Assembly: GCA_030512295.1 (NCBI GenBank)
Contig: JAULSR010000006.1
Span: forward strand, 744,001 to 808,000
Length of the DNA stretch: 64,000 nt
Direction of reading: 5' to 3'
DNA from: Bombardia bombarda
Taxonomy: Eukaryota; Ascomycota; Sordariomycetes; Sordariales; Lasiosphaeriaceae
Shown: positions 1-13,300 of the stretch, piece after piece
Layout: each line of letters starts with the position of its first letter
Numbering within the stretch: position 1 is the first letter of the stretch
Translations under genes and position numbers: made by a program
Notes under the pieces: generated by a model
Database searches by the model: none
What the model was told of the DNA's origin: nothing
The model's input: only the letters and a program-made list of their open reading frames with translations

Positions 1-3000
1 CTCTCGGTTTAATGACAGGATATGGAACTGACATCGAGGGAGGACAGACTCCAGTGGCTCAAGTTCCCTTCCGACCTCCGAGAAAAGCAAAAAAAGGGGC
101 CGAAACAACCCCCAAAATAGATGTTCTTTTCCTGGCTAAATCTTTGACGAGCTTGCCTAGGGATCCTGCTGTTCAACTTGCTGAAGGCAACGTGAGGTTG
201 AAAAGGCAACAACGAGAATTGCCACAGCACAAGCCTGTCTCGGGAGACTTTTCTGTCCAACGTGAGCAGGGTTCTATGAGTTTGTACAAGAGGCAGTGAC
301 GACAATTTCTTCTCCTTTGCCCGAAAGCCAGGGGAGATCCTTCAAGCACTGTTCCGAAAGACTTGGCATTCGAACGGATCGGTTTGTTTGGGGAAAGAAA
401 TACACAGGGAATGCCGCAAATGGCCTCAAGGAGACATCCGCGACCTCTGGCTGGATACTTTGAAGGCGGAAAGAGGCTGAAACAGCCAGTTCTTCCACGG
501 GATGTGGTTGGCTGAAAAGAGAGACGTCGACTTCGATAATCTTCCGGGAAGAACGAGACGTTCAGCCATGGCTTGCTTAGCGCACACTCTTTGGAAAGCG
601 GTACCGTCGCTGGCGCTCATTGTGAACGGGAGGCCAAAGTTCGAGAAACTGCTACATCTTGCTGGTTCCTTCTACTTGGGTTATGGCGTTAATGGCTTGC
701 TTTGGCTGCTGTACCTAGCAATTTAGATGTAGATAGAGATTATGTCTTAGTCCACACGTGTAGTGCACACAGCCCAACTTCTAAGGAGGAGGCATTCTCA
801 TTATTCCTTTCTGGCTGCTAGCCTTTCAATAGAGACTGAGGTGGTCAACCGGTGTTTGGCCATGCCATCTCATCCTCCAACCATTTTTGTCTCCTGCTTA
901 CATGAGACGGTCCCTAATGGGGGAATATCTTCTCCGATCATCAACCAATGAAGGCTTTCCCGCTACCACACCCTTTGCGAACGGCCAAGGGGAGCAACTA
1001 TTGCTTTCCTGGCGGGTAGTTGCTCATGGTGGGAGACAATAAAGTCGAAAGAAGTTGGGGAGGCGGTCGAACTATGCGAGTCCGATATGTCGTCACATGG
1101 CAAAGTAGAACAAGGGGAGGCAATTGGAAGAAAGATTAATCACGATGCCAATATGAACCCCATGCTCGCATCCTCCCCATCCTGAAGCGACCACGGCCGG
1201 ACGTGGGCCGTTGTCGACTCGCATGCAGCAAGGCGACGTGATAATCGCTTCTTACTGGAGTTGATTGACTGCATCCTTCTGTCAAAACGATGGTATCCGC
1301 CGCCACCCGTATGTGTGTCGACCTCCTACACAGGGCCATCGCCAAAGCGTGTCCCCTACATGTATGCACAGTGCGATAGTGTACATATGCCACTCTCCCG
1401 AATAGATATTGGCTCGCCTTGAAGACTGCAGTGACGCTTTCCTGATTGCGGGCGGGCTGAGCTGCGTCCCAGAACGCCACGGGCTGCCGCCCCGTGTTGG
1501 CCCTGCCCGTCCTCGTGTTTGGATTGTTCCAACCCCACCAACTTGTCGGCTCTTGCTCCAATGGGCGACGCCGCCGATGGGAAGAGCTTTCTGGGCCGTC
1601 CCCGTTTCGTTTGCCTTTGTGGGCCGGTCTTGTCCTCCTCCGTCGGGCATGGCATGCCATGCTTCCTATGGGTTTGTGTGCCGCACCTCGCTTCTGTGGG
1701 CATCTGCGCCTTTCACAGAGTTGTGAACAATCACCGCGCTGTCCCTCTTGTCTGACTAGTTCAAGGGAGAAGATGTAGCTGGTACAGTATGTACGATGTG
1801 ATTTGTTCAGTTTCTTTGATCTCCAGGGGGGAATCCCAGCACATAATCTCTGCCGGGTTGCAGAGTGGCATAGCCGATCCGACTCATCACTAATGCTTCC
1901 TTTTCTTTGTTTGCCTACTTCCCCGCTCTACGCCAGTATCACTTTTCTCGAACCCTTTTCTGATTCTTGTGCTAAAAAGACAGACTAGATGGTGGGTGTG
2001 CTGTGCGTAAAGACTGGTGAACCACACACACACCCTCTTCGTCTACTAGGTTATCGATCTACTTGTCAGCCGCACCACATGGCCATCGGGTATTCTTAAC
2101 AGCCAAACCACTGCGGGCTTACGCCAGTTTATCACCCCCTGCCCCCTAATGGGGACTGTATGCTTGCTAGTCCTGAGACATTAGTTTAGGTGGGGAAGGG
2201 GGAGATGGAAAAAAAAAGAACAAGGAAGAGGAAAGGGGGGGGGGGGGGGGGCGAGTTGACCGACAAAAAGTACGTATACATAGTAGCAAATGCATCGAAC
2301 TTTTGCTTGTTTGCTCGAGCGCGGAGACACTAATTAAAAGGCAACAAACTAACAGGAAAGCTGTTGTATCGATGTGACTCGGGGTGGGTATGTGCATCTA
2401 TAGTGTGCTAATCGATGGCTGAACATTTTGTTCCCCCCCTGTCTGTTGTGGTCGTGCTCACCCACACCTTACCAAGACTACTAACCCGTTCTGTTCTCTA
2501 TCTATCCCTTGTGCAACATGAGTCTGAGTAAAATGACTCTGTCACAGCCAACGAGAGGACAGAGAAGAAGGTTTACACATGAGTTCTGCATACTCATTCT
2601 TGTCCTACAACAGCGAAAGACGAGCAATCTTTCGACAAGTAACCTCAGGAGAACTAACTACTGACTCAGTGACTCCCTGGGCAGGAGGACATCATGGCCC
2701 AATCAGTCGTGTCATAGGCGGCCTCTTTCAAAAGTATCTGTCATCCATTCATGGGTACTACGTTCAAACTATGTAGTTGAAATACAGAACCACAAAAGGC
2801 AAACAGGTAGACAATACTAAAAGGAGTAGAGCCTTTCTCTAGCTTTTCTCTAATAATTCAAGACTCGAGACGATAACGATCGTGTAGGCTGGATATAGGA
2901 AAGAAAAATGCTTTTAGCATCGTTCCACCACCGGCCATAATTCAGATCCTGTCACCCCTCCCCCCTTTTTTCTGCTTTTTGGCTGTCGACGGATTGTAAC

Positions 3001-4571
3001 TTTTGCCCCCAGAGACTCAAAAGCCCCTCGAAAACGAATGCCGTAGCACGAAACTCCCGTAAGCTCCGGTCCACTCCCACTCCCCCTCCTCCCAAACCAA
3101 TCAAATCCAACACACAAATGTAAATAAAACAAGGTATCATGAGTTTGTTCGATGACCACGACCCTTCCCCCCTCCCCATCTCTGATACCCACGTCACGCG
3201 TGCGTCCCCTATCAGCAGACAAGCCAAAGGCCTAAAGCGAGTGGTAGCAGCGGGAGCAAGAATAATAGTAGTACCCAAATAGCCATCAAAATAATAACAA
3301 GGTAGAGTGAGGGAGGGCGCCAAAGCTCAGTCTAGCCCCACCCCCCTATTTCCTCCCATGACAAGCCCTCACGGCTGCTTTTAAAAGACAGAAACAATAT
3401 CTCCTCCCCCTTTTCTTCACCTGACCCTGACCCCCAAAGTAAACCGAACCCTAGATAGAATACCGGTCCCAAATTAAACCGGAATTAGAAATCGTAGCCA
3501 AAATTTCGTCGCAGAATCGAACGAGAAGGTCAAGGAGCAAAGCTCAGAAGAAGAGATTTGCTACACAAGATACAATCTGAGGATACGAACAAAATACACG
3601 AAGAGAAGCCAAGCATCAGAGCGCTGGGGGTAGAAAAAGTGACAAAAAAAAAAAAGGGGGGTGCCCGAAACTGGAACAACAAGAACGCTGTTTCCCAACC
3701 TTCTCCCGTCAAGTCCAATCTATGCCGTGTCCCTGCCCCGTACACTCTCATCCACCCAATCGAATATAGTTTTTTCTTGCCTGAAACTGATCAAAAATAT
3801 CCCAGTGAAAGCGGCGGAAGCGAATGCGGCAGTAATCAGGATCGAAACTGGCAGCGTTTGTGTGTCTGTCGCACGAGTGTTGTGTCGATCCATGGTCAGT
3901 TCTGGTTGAAATGAAATGATGCCATGTTCACGAAACAAGAGCATCATAGTTCATCATATGACGAGCCCACAACACAGTACCATGGGAGAAGGAGAGAGAA
4001 AAAGCAGAAAAAGCAGAAACCGGAAGTGATTGAGAACCAGAAAACCCAGAAAACCCAGAAACCAGAAGGGACTGAAAAAGAAACCCTTCCCCGACAAAAA
4101 ACAAAAATCCCTATCCCCTCCTGCACATCCTCACCCCTTTACCCTCGCCCTCGCCGCGTCTCCCAAGATGGAAAAAAAATATATGTGCAAGAGAAAACAG
4201 AACCAAACCCCTGCATCTCTCCAAACCTAGCCCTCACCCTCTTCCTTAATGTTTTCCCCGACGATTGTACGGATGCCGCGTATTCGAATGATGGTTTCGT
4301 TGTTGCTTCTTGTGTGTGTGTGTGTTGAGCTTTGATTTTATAATTTGCCCCTTGTCCTGTAGTACCATGTTCCCCCGTTTCACTGGCGCACTCCCCATTT
4401 CGCCAAAAAACCAGGAAAAGCAGTAGCTAGTACTACTGGAAGAGAATAACAGGGCGGCCTCGTTTCGATTGACTGGTGATGTGTTGTCGGGCTTATGAAT
4501 GAATGGTTGAATGACTGTTCGATGTTGTAAAGTGTGGCCAAGTATGCAGTGATATTGTCGTCCGCGGTGCA
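1..4571. other. Non-coding stretch downstream of the zinc-finger gene
   Basis: No reading frame here has convincing protein character. The longest ones (for example 1136-1660 minus and 1409-1726 plus) overlap each other on opposite strands and have Arg/Pro/Cys-rich, low-information translations. Visible structure is limited to a run of about 17 G at 2235-2251 and several A- or C-rich tracts. The part next to 4571 presumably holds the 3' UTR of the zinc-finger gene. A gene with many small exons or a non-coding RNA cannot be excluded by eye. Confidence 0.5.
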
Positions 4572-5948
4572 TTAGAGCTTGTGGATCGACACCGGACTTC
4601 TACCCGAGGTGTCACTACCATCACTCCGCGGTGAGGCTACACTGATGGTTGCGCCGTTCGCGCCACATCCCTTTACGAGCTTATGTCGCTGATACGTGAA
4701 AGTCAGCGACTATTTGCTGACACTACAAAGGGGGGAGGGAGGCAGGAAAAGAACCCCAGCTTTTCTTTTACTCACCTTCAAGGCGTCCTTTCTTGAAAAG
4801 CTCTTATCGCAGCGAGTGCAAGGATACGGCTTCACGGCAAGATGGATCCTCTTATGCCGCTTCAGGTCATGGTTGCGGTTGAAGCTCTGGGTGCATTGGT
4901 CGCACTTGAACGGCCGCTCCCTATGAGATTGGCCACCGCTGCCATTAGAACCGTACATGTGCGAAGCATGTTGCGATAGAACGTTATGATGGTGGTGGGC
5001 GCCGTATCCCGGAATACCAACCATGGAAAGGGCGCTTCCGGGCTGATGCATGTTGCTCAGCACGCCTGTATACTGTGGGGCATATGGGCCGACCGAGGGC
5101 ATGGGGTGGGCCGTCCGGCCTGCTGCTGCTCCTCCGTATCCCAAGGGAGGCGCCATACCACCGCTGGAGATGGGGCCCAGCGTGCGCGAGCCAGCTCCCG
5201 TGGACGTGGTCGGCGACGGAATCGTGGGTGACTGTTGGGGCGGGGCTCCAGGAAAGGTGGAGAAGGTGGTCTGCTGTGGCGCCGGTGAAGATGATCCATA
5301 GTAACTTGTCGTGGGTGTTGGCGGTTGCGACCCTGGGCCTTGCGAGCTGAGCAATGGTCCTTGGCCCTGCGAGGACCCGAGGCTGCCGCCGCCGCCTCCT
5401 CCACTTCCGAACTGGGAGAGAGGTGGCGAGACCATGTTATACAGCGTCGACGGTCGCGACGAAAACGATGTTGAGTGAAGGTGCGGGCCTGGTGTGGCCG
5501 ATGAGGTGGAATTCGCGTAGGTGAATCCCGGATTCTGTGGGCTTCCTTGGGCCGACCATTGTCCTCCTGGGATTTGGCTGGCGAAGGACATGGAGCTGTT
5601 ACCACCGCCACCCAGCTGCGAGGATTGAGAGCCACCTTGGCTGTTCACCCCCGAGGATGGGCTCAGTCCGTCGGACGATCTTCCTGAAGTGGGAGTCAGA
5701 ATAAGATTAGGTATGGAGGAGCTGCTGCTGTTGGTGCTGCTGGTGCTTCTGCTTGTGCTGGAGAAGGCAGAAATGGGCTGGGGGAAGGGGGAAGTGGCTC
5801 CAAGGCCACTGCTGTTCCGGCCGATCATTATGGTGGAAGCATGGTTAGGGTATCGCGTACTTGGTATCTCGGTCGGAACCGGAGGCAATGTAAAGCTGGG
5901 CAAGGCCCCGGCTGCCGCTCTACGCGAGGTGAAGCCCGGAGCATCCAT
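4572..5948 (-). CDS. C2H2 zinc-finger transcription factor, two exons
   Basis: Predicted nuclear DNA-binding regulator of 429 aa. Exon 1 is 5948-4776, the intron 4775-4689 (donor GTGAG, acceptor CAG) and exon 2 4688-4572. The junction falls between codons and completes the second finger (DALK|RHKLVKGC), which strongly supports the splice. Residues 1-340 are low-complexity Ser/Gly/Pro/Gln, typical of an activation or disordered region. Two tandem fingers follow at about 347-400. The first is C-X2-C-X12-H-X3-H. The second reads C-X2-C-X12-H and ends H-X5-C, so its last ligand is probably Cys. The linker HLAVKPYPC is not the usual TGEKP. The finger pair resembles the NHDLKRH type seen in Swi5/Ace2-like and other fungal regulators, but I cannot assign an orthologue. 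The gene stands alone in about 16 kb, a setting often seen for developmental regulators. Confidence 0.88.
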
Positions 5949-6551
5949 GACGGCAGTTTACTGGTCGTGACTGGCGTTTTTGGTGGATTGGTCGACGTCG
6001 TTTTCTTGCGGCACCGTCAAGAGGATGGGGCTTTTTGGGCTTGCGTCTGTACCGAGCTGTGGAATACCGAGGTAGCTGCAGTCAAGACAAACTCTTAGAG
6101 AAGTGTGTAGTAGGCAGGAACGTAAAGCAGGTGAGTAGCAAGCAGGTAAGGTAAGTATGGAGGGCGGTAGGTATGGAGGGTAGTAGGTTTTGACTTTTTG
6201 GCTGCCAGGTGGGAGGCAACGTTGATGGTGCAGTTGATGGTGTAGTTGATGGTGCAGTTGAAGTCGCAGTCGAAAACTGTACCCGTCTTGTGCGTAGCGT
6301 GGACAAGGTATATATGCAAACTGGACCACGGCTGGAGCAACAACGATGACTTGTGACTTTGATAAGCTTCCGCAGCATCCAGAGATGGCGGCTTGGTTTT
6401 TTTTTTGAAGGTTTGGCGAATTGGTGTTTTGAGTTCAGTAGACCACTTGCATGTGGAGTTGCCGATCTCTCTCTTGGCGTGTAGGTGTAAGGTCAAGGTT
6501 GGTACTGGCCAAGTAGGAGTCGGTTTAGTAGTTCTAGTACCCAGGTTCTCA

Positions 6552-6580
<29 letters not shown>
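6552..6580. repeat. (TGTC)n microsatellite
   Basis: About seven tandem copies of the tetranucleotide TGTC, in the upstream region of the zinc-finger gene. Non-coding. Confidence 0.9.
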
Positions 6581-6582
<2 letters not shown>

Positions 6583-6896
6583 GCCCTTTTTTGTGACTTG
6601 TCTTGTGTGCTTGCTAGAGTCTCCAGTCTAGTCCGGGCTACGGTCACGGCCCTCTACTCCAGACTGCCGCCCGGTACTTGTGGTTGGTTGTGTGCCTCGT
6701 GCCAAATGCTAATGTAAGGTAGCTTGGAACGTAGTGCTTTGTGCTTTGTTCTGGACCGTGGACTGGACAGTGGACTGGATAGTGGACTTGGCCTGGCGCC
6801 TTTGATTTGGATCAAGCCAGACGGGCCTAGTGCGGGAGGGCTGAAAGACAATCGACTTGGGTCCAGGGTCGAAGGAAGGTGCGAGTGAGGAAGACG

Positions 6897-6897
<1 letters not shown>

Positions 6898-6937
<40 letters not shown>
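6898..6937. repeat. (CA)n microsatellite
   Basis: About 20 CA dinucleotides followed by GA- and CA-rich sequence, roughly 0.95 kb upstream of the zinc-finger start codon. The reading frames across it (Cys/Val or His/Thr runs) are artefacts of the repeat. Confidence 0.92.
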
Positions 6938-6940
<3 letters not shown>

Positions 6941-9900
6941 AGAGAGACACACACGCATGCACCTTCTCTCTCCCTCTCTCTCACTCCCACGCTCACACCC
7001 ACAACTTAGCTCACACCCCAACCACGTCGCGCGCACCTCAACAAGAAATATATCCCGTAGGCACAATTCGACCTCTTGCTTGCTCTTGAAACGACGAGGC
7101 GTGTTGCTCGTTGAGCTAAGTTAGCCTTGGTGGACTTATACTACGTATGGAAACCGCGTCGCGACCTACACTATGACGATTCTGAACAAATTTTATATCA
7201 CCATTACAGTTGAGCAATATTGTGAGCATATAGCGTCCCTCAGGGGTGCGCGTGTGCTTGGAGAAGCAAGCGAACGGTGCTCCGATTCTTCTTCGCACGT
7301 GGTAGAGGAACAGGAACAGGAAGAATAGCGCTTCTGGTGTGCCCAGGTATGTGATGTGCGTACCGTGTAGATGGAGAGGTTTGTACTTAACGAGCAGGCT
7401 GGCGGCACAGCAACAACAACAAGGAGAAATGAAATAGCAAGTACTAGTAATAGCACTTAGTAGCTCGAGCCAGGGACACCAGACCCTAGGTATTGTGCGC
7501 GGCGGCGCGCCAAGGATAAAGATGGGAGGCGTCCTGTTAACCATGTCCTTCCCGTGCTTTCCAGATCTGGGGGACCAGGCTGAACAGAGCGCCGCTGCCT
7601 CCCTGGCGGTACCTGGCCGGTGGGAGTGGCGTGCTGGGCGACTGCTGGGCAAGCAGCACAGGGCAGCAGAGCGGAGAGTACGATGCACTGTGGAGAGGAG
7701 GGGACGCCCTTTCTTACACTAGGGAGGTAACTAGGTAAATACTGGCTAAGGTCCATAGCTGGGGTAGTGTTACGGAAGAGGCGTCACAGCCTTAAGCGCA
7801 ACAGGAAACACTAATCTAGTTAAGTCAAGTAGTTCTCCACTGAGGGAGGGGAAGCTCGCCATTGATGACGATGGGGAACCAAGAATCTGTTGCTGCCCTA
7901 ATAAGGTGGTGGTCGGTGGTGAAAACCCATGTACAATTTCGCCCCCCATAACGACGCTTGTTGACGATTTGGAAAGTAGAGATGTAATCAAACAGGACCA
8001 GAGCTCCCCAGCAATTAGTGCTTGCGGTGAAGAACAAAAGAACCTTGCTTTGATGGTGGTGCTGGTGCTGCTGATTGTATGGCGCGGATGTGACGGTGCT
8101 TGCCCTCCTTCTCTCCCCTCTGCCCGTGCATGCACCAAGCATCCGGGATGCATCCGCACACCTCCCCTAACCAGGATAGCTATTGCAAGCATGGGCATGG
8201 TCAATTCCTGCCGGGTCCTGCAAATGTATTGACTCCAGATCTGGGGGAGTGCGGTGCGCGAACGCGAATGGTGTGTGTCATTCTAGCCATGGCAGCGGCA
8301 AAGAGATGAGAGGAGCGTCTGTTTATCGAATGTACATAGCTTCCATGAGTGGAACTTGGTGATAATACTTTCCAATGACTATACCATCACCAAGATAGGT
8401 ACCTAGGTGTTTAACGGCAGTATAGTAGTTAGTGAGGGACGGATAGAGCCTGGGAAAACCCACCCATCGTGCCCCGTGTCCGTCTTAGTCGCTTTCACTC
8501 GCTCTCTCCACTCCATGCCGCTCAACTACAAGCGTCCAGCAATGGCGACTAGTACACAGTATATTACTCCGACGTAATATCAACCGAAGCATGATGTGCA
8601 GCAGGGATTGAGGCTCCAGCCTGCTGCTTGGTCCACTTTAGTCCAAAACTCAATTCAGCATGCCCAGAGCCCATCGGAATCTAGCCAAAGGTCCAAAGTC
8701 AATCAACAAAGGACTAACGATGCTTAAAAGATACCCACTCGAGAGTCCACTGACAGTTCCATTGACGCACGAGACGAGGCTTCCTATGGCTCGTGATTGA
8801 ACGGCGGCTGCGTGTGCTGCGGAGCTGGGGTACAGAGTTTGAAGGGAGGCATGCTGACAGTCTGCTCGTCTTGCCTACACAGCACACAGCATACTATTCG
8901 TACCACAGTACACAAGCACGACAAAGGTCCGATGCTCATCCAGGATGCCATCCAGAATCCAACCAAGCCTGGCAGCCGGGAAAAGGGCACAGTCCCTGTC
9001 ACCGGTGTCTCCATCTTGGCTTGGCGGCCTTGTTTGACCAAGACATGCCTTGCTCGATTTGGACTAGACATTTCCAGCATTGTGGAATTGATTCACTGTG
9101 TATCCGTAGGTCGCAGCCAGCCAGCCAGCCAAGGACCTTTTTTGGACCTTTCTTGGGCGTGCTCCGTTTCCGTTTCCGCTTTTGTTAGCAGTAGTGTTTT
9201 TTTTGTCCTCGTCAATCTAAATCGAGAGCGTCTCGTAGCTCTGCTCTGAGCGAGACCCGACACACGAGACGCGAGATACGAGATGCGACTGTGTAATGAA
9301 AAGCCAGTACGGGATAGTTGTGAGTTTGCTCCTCGTACGGGAATTTCCCCTACTATCCTGTAGACTAGTATGCTAATGTCTCGCTGTCATTGCGTCGCAA
9401 ATTCCCGGGGCCTCTGTTCATGTCGCATAGGTGCTTGATAGGTGTGTGCACGCTGAAAAGCGGAATGCATGCGCGGTTAGGCGACCGTGTATGGCGTCTT
9501 CAGATGTAGCCTTATATTACGGCAATGGCACACTGGGGTATGCAGCCATGGCACTGTCTGCCCATCCGACAATGTGTGACGCCTTTGTGCCTCCCGCCCG
9601 CTTTCCCTATGCTCAGTCAGCCAAACCAGTTCGAGGGATTCTTCGAGATACGGCCCGTCGGTCTTCAGTTTTCCCTCGGCCATACAGTGTCGGACGGCGG
9701 CAGTCTTATCATCACCAAATAGATGAGGTGTCGCTAAACTTATCCACGGCTTGCCTTTACTATGGAACGAAAATGCACATATGATGGACGGTTCCTGAAC
9801 GGTATTAGCGAAACACGGCAGGGCAACATAGAACACCTGCCTTCAACTATGCCTGTCCTCCATCCCATATTCAGAGTGAAAAGCGAGGGGTTGTTTGCCG

Positions 9901-10284
9901 TTTCGATAACTTTGTTATAGTGTCGAATCCAAGAAGAGACGGTATGTCCACGGCCGTTGGCCCAGTAGCCCAGTGTAACAGTAAATCCGTCTACAATGAC
10001 TAGTGTAAGCTGTACGTGCATGGGGGGCAGCTTTCAGCTGGGGTCCGGGCATTTGATTGCAGGACGGTTCGTGACTAGACCGGAAAAAGAGAGAGTTGGG
10101 TGACCAGGTGGAGAATTTGACCAGTGATGGTCTAGTATTTGTTCAGGGGCAATCCCGGCTGGTATTAGGAGCATATCTCGCGGTAGCCTTTTTATCGCTT
10201 CCCTTCCAGTCGTCGGGTGCGCTGGGCCACTAGTTTTCCTGCAAGCTGCATGGGATGATCAGATATGGCCGGCCTCCCCAGGGA

Positions 10285-10324
10285 TGGAGGGGAGGGGGGG
10301 AGGGGAGGGGAGGGGAGGGGAGGG
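10285..10324. repeat. (GAGGGG)-type purine tract
   Basis: Imperfect G-rich repeat of GGGGA units within the gene-free region. The runs of four or more G could in principle form a G-quadruplex; this is inference only. Confidence 0.75.
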
Positions 10325-13300
10325 AAGGACAAGCATCTTTTTCAGCCAAGAAGAGGAAAGGACGTTGGTCAAAGTCAAGCTAACGCAACGCCGAAACGCA
10401 AAAAAGCAAAGCAGTCATCCATGTTTGCCTCACCTAAACCACAGTGCATCTTCTCTTCAGCCGCCTTGTATTCATACGTTTCCCGCACACCCAAGTGTAG
10501 TGCTCAGCCCCTATTCGCATCAAGGGTTACAGGATAGTAGCTTTTGAAATCCCTCCTAATGTCCACTCCGGGGAGTGCAATTTTTAAAGGCAGATCGAGC
10601 CAATTGGAGGTCTTGCGGGCCTCGGAGGGCCAATGTCGACATGCAAACAGTTAATCGACTGGATATTGGCAGGAGAGAAAATCTGGTCCACCAAGACTCG
10701 GGTTTGCGGCTTGCCTCCACAATGCAGGGGTTATACAGAGCCCTGGGACGGATGTCCAGACTCGAGCCAGCCAAAAGGCGGTGGATGGCTGAATGTCACT
10801 AATGTTAATCTATCCCCCGCAGAGCCATCCCCGCGCGCCGCTTCCCGTCCAAATTTGACTGCCCTGATCTTCCGTTTGTGGCTTTCCGCCACCTCTGTTT
10901 CCCTTCACTATCAGCACTGGTATTGGACCCTGGAACATAATGAACAAGGGGTCATGACGTGCCAGCAACGAGTCAATATCTGGTCGATTGTGTGTTCGAG
11001 GACGGGCAATGCGGGCAACAATGTGTCTACCCAATGTAAAAGATAGAGAAAACGGACCAGGGGGGATTGAGGCAACGAAGAAAAACGGGTCTTTCCTCCA
11101 TTCGGGAATTTTTGACGAGAATGGGACGTCACTGGCCAGCCATCGTTGTCTCTGCTCGTGGGTGTAGTCGATCTGTTCTCGGGCGCTCAAGGAGTCTCTT
11201 TCTCCCCAATGAGCGATCGGCGCTTGAGTTTCAAGGAGTGGAGGATGTTGGTAAGCTCTTCCCTTCGATCGATGAATGCGCGAGGTCTTTTCCAGGCATG
11301 CAAGGACATCCAGGTAGGCACGCTGCTGCGTGCACTCTACACAGTACGCAGTTTGTGGTTTTGTACCTAGACCCACAATCTTTGCATCACGAATAGTGTA
11401 AAGTAGCGACTGAACTTAAGAGCCCCTGCTTTTCCTAGGTCGCTTCAGAACATGGGCTAATAACCTGTGCACTAGCAGAGCCGTGCGAGCTTTAATCTGT
11501 CAGAACATCTGTCCGCACTTTGAGCAGAGTTGTGTTAGTGATGCATCACCTTGAAGTAGTTTCACGCCCTGCCCTGACTCATGCCAATGGACAGGGTAGT
11601 CTCAGGAACCTGACCATACTGATGTATGAGTTTCGCATTGTGTTGGCTATGTGGCAAAGATGCGATTCGGCAAAGACGTCACTGACAAACTTGCTACGCA
11701 TCTCATCATCATGATGTTGAATTTTGATGGAGGTTGAAAATGGCCGATTCCCTAGTGGGACGACTGGCCAGGCGACAGACATCATTGAGCAAATGGGTTA
11801 GTCCTGGAAAGCGCTGACTATGGAGCAAAATCGTTCCGCTGACCTAGACCTTGCAGATTGTCAAAAATAACTGTATCGGGTCGTTCTAGCTCGACGACGG
11901 TAATTTGCTGTCTTTATTTTTGACGATCCCAACCTGGGTAGTGTTAGACTGGCCTTTCTTCTTTCCTTTTCCTATTCATGAGCAGGTCTAGCGGGTTTAA
12001 TTGGCAAAGTCGTAACGGCTAGAGATGTCAAACGACGGTCTTCTTACCCTTGCTCTGAGCTTGTAAGCAACAGGCTCCAGCTGGCGGGTGTCTGCGCATG
12101 GTATATCCGTAACCTAGGTCGAACAGAATACATCAAGCCTAAGCGGTCAGCCTCTCCCGTCAGCAGGCTCGGGTAGCTCACGCTAATGGAGCAGGGCTGC
12201 AACGCCGAGTCTACTTTCCCGTGCACCTAATACCCCGTCCTGATTGTATTGCTATATGCAGATGACGGCTTGACAATCTGTCGCCGACGTCGCATTCTCA
12301 AAGGCTGGAAGGGGTGCGCTTCGTTGGTATGGGGACAAGACGTCGGTAAAATGCAGGTCTTCCTTCTTCTGGTAGCACACGAATACAACATCTGCACGCA
12401 GTGGATTTTCGATGTCGTGGTTTTCTTACTGTTGGTTCTAATACTGTTTACTGGACTTGGAGGCGCTGTGCTGGGTAGAGAACCCGGTCTTCTAAAGTAG
12501 TGTGTGCGCCGTGTGTTCCCTGGGCGCCATCCCATGAAGATCTTTTTCCAGTGCCGAATGGGGCTTGCTCTGTTGTTGCCTTGGCTGGTGTAGTGTCGCG
12601 CAGTTGTCAACTGTCAAGGCGCACATTGGGGCATTCGAAGAAGCAGCTTGCAGCAAGCCACGATACCGTCTGTGAGAAATGGCCGGCATGTCACGGGCCC
12701 TGACCCATTGATGTCCGTGATGCCCCATGTCTAGTGCAATTTCCAGATACGATAGGCTAGAGAATACCGAGATTCTATCGCCGTAAGGGGACTGGAGCCC
12801 TCCAATATTGTCCTGCAAGCTGTCGGGGATGAGAGGGATCCATCTTTGGGTTGCACTAGGGACCGGGGCTGCAGGATTTTCGGGAACTTTGCTGTGTCAT
12901 GGTCGAAAAGGGAAGAGGTTCAGGAAGGAAGATTGCAGCCAAGCCGAGTCCATCTTTCAACATCGCATTGTTGTAACATACTGAAGGACTGGTGATACCT
13001 TTGTTGAGCTTTAAGTTAGTCCCGACCAGAAGAAATAGCATGCTGCAAAAGCAGGCCTCTCACTTTTTTTTTTCTCCCAACCGGTCGGGTACGGGCACCA
13101 TCTTGGGCAATTCTATTTGTTAATAAACGGAATGCGGCGCGCGGCGGCGTGCCGGAGAAGCTCAGGCTTCCCCTCGCTCTCTCTCTCGTGGATAGAGGGG
13201 TTCGTTTGTTCGCAATCGAATTCGAGAAATTTGGCCCCCAGAGTTTCCCACGCAGAGAGAACTAAAGAACTACGGCCTAAAGTGCACTGGCGTGACGAAC

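Noticed and set aside
1136..1726. Overlapping ORFs on both strands
   Set aside because: Low-information translations, mutually antisense, no domain and no splice-supported extension.
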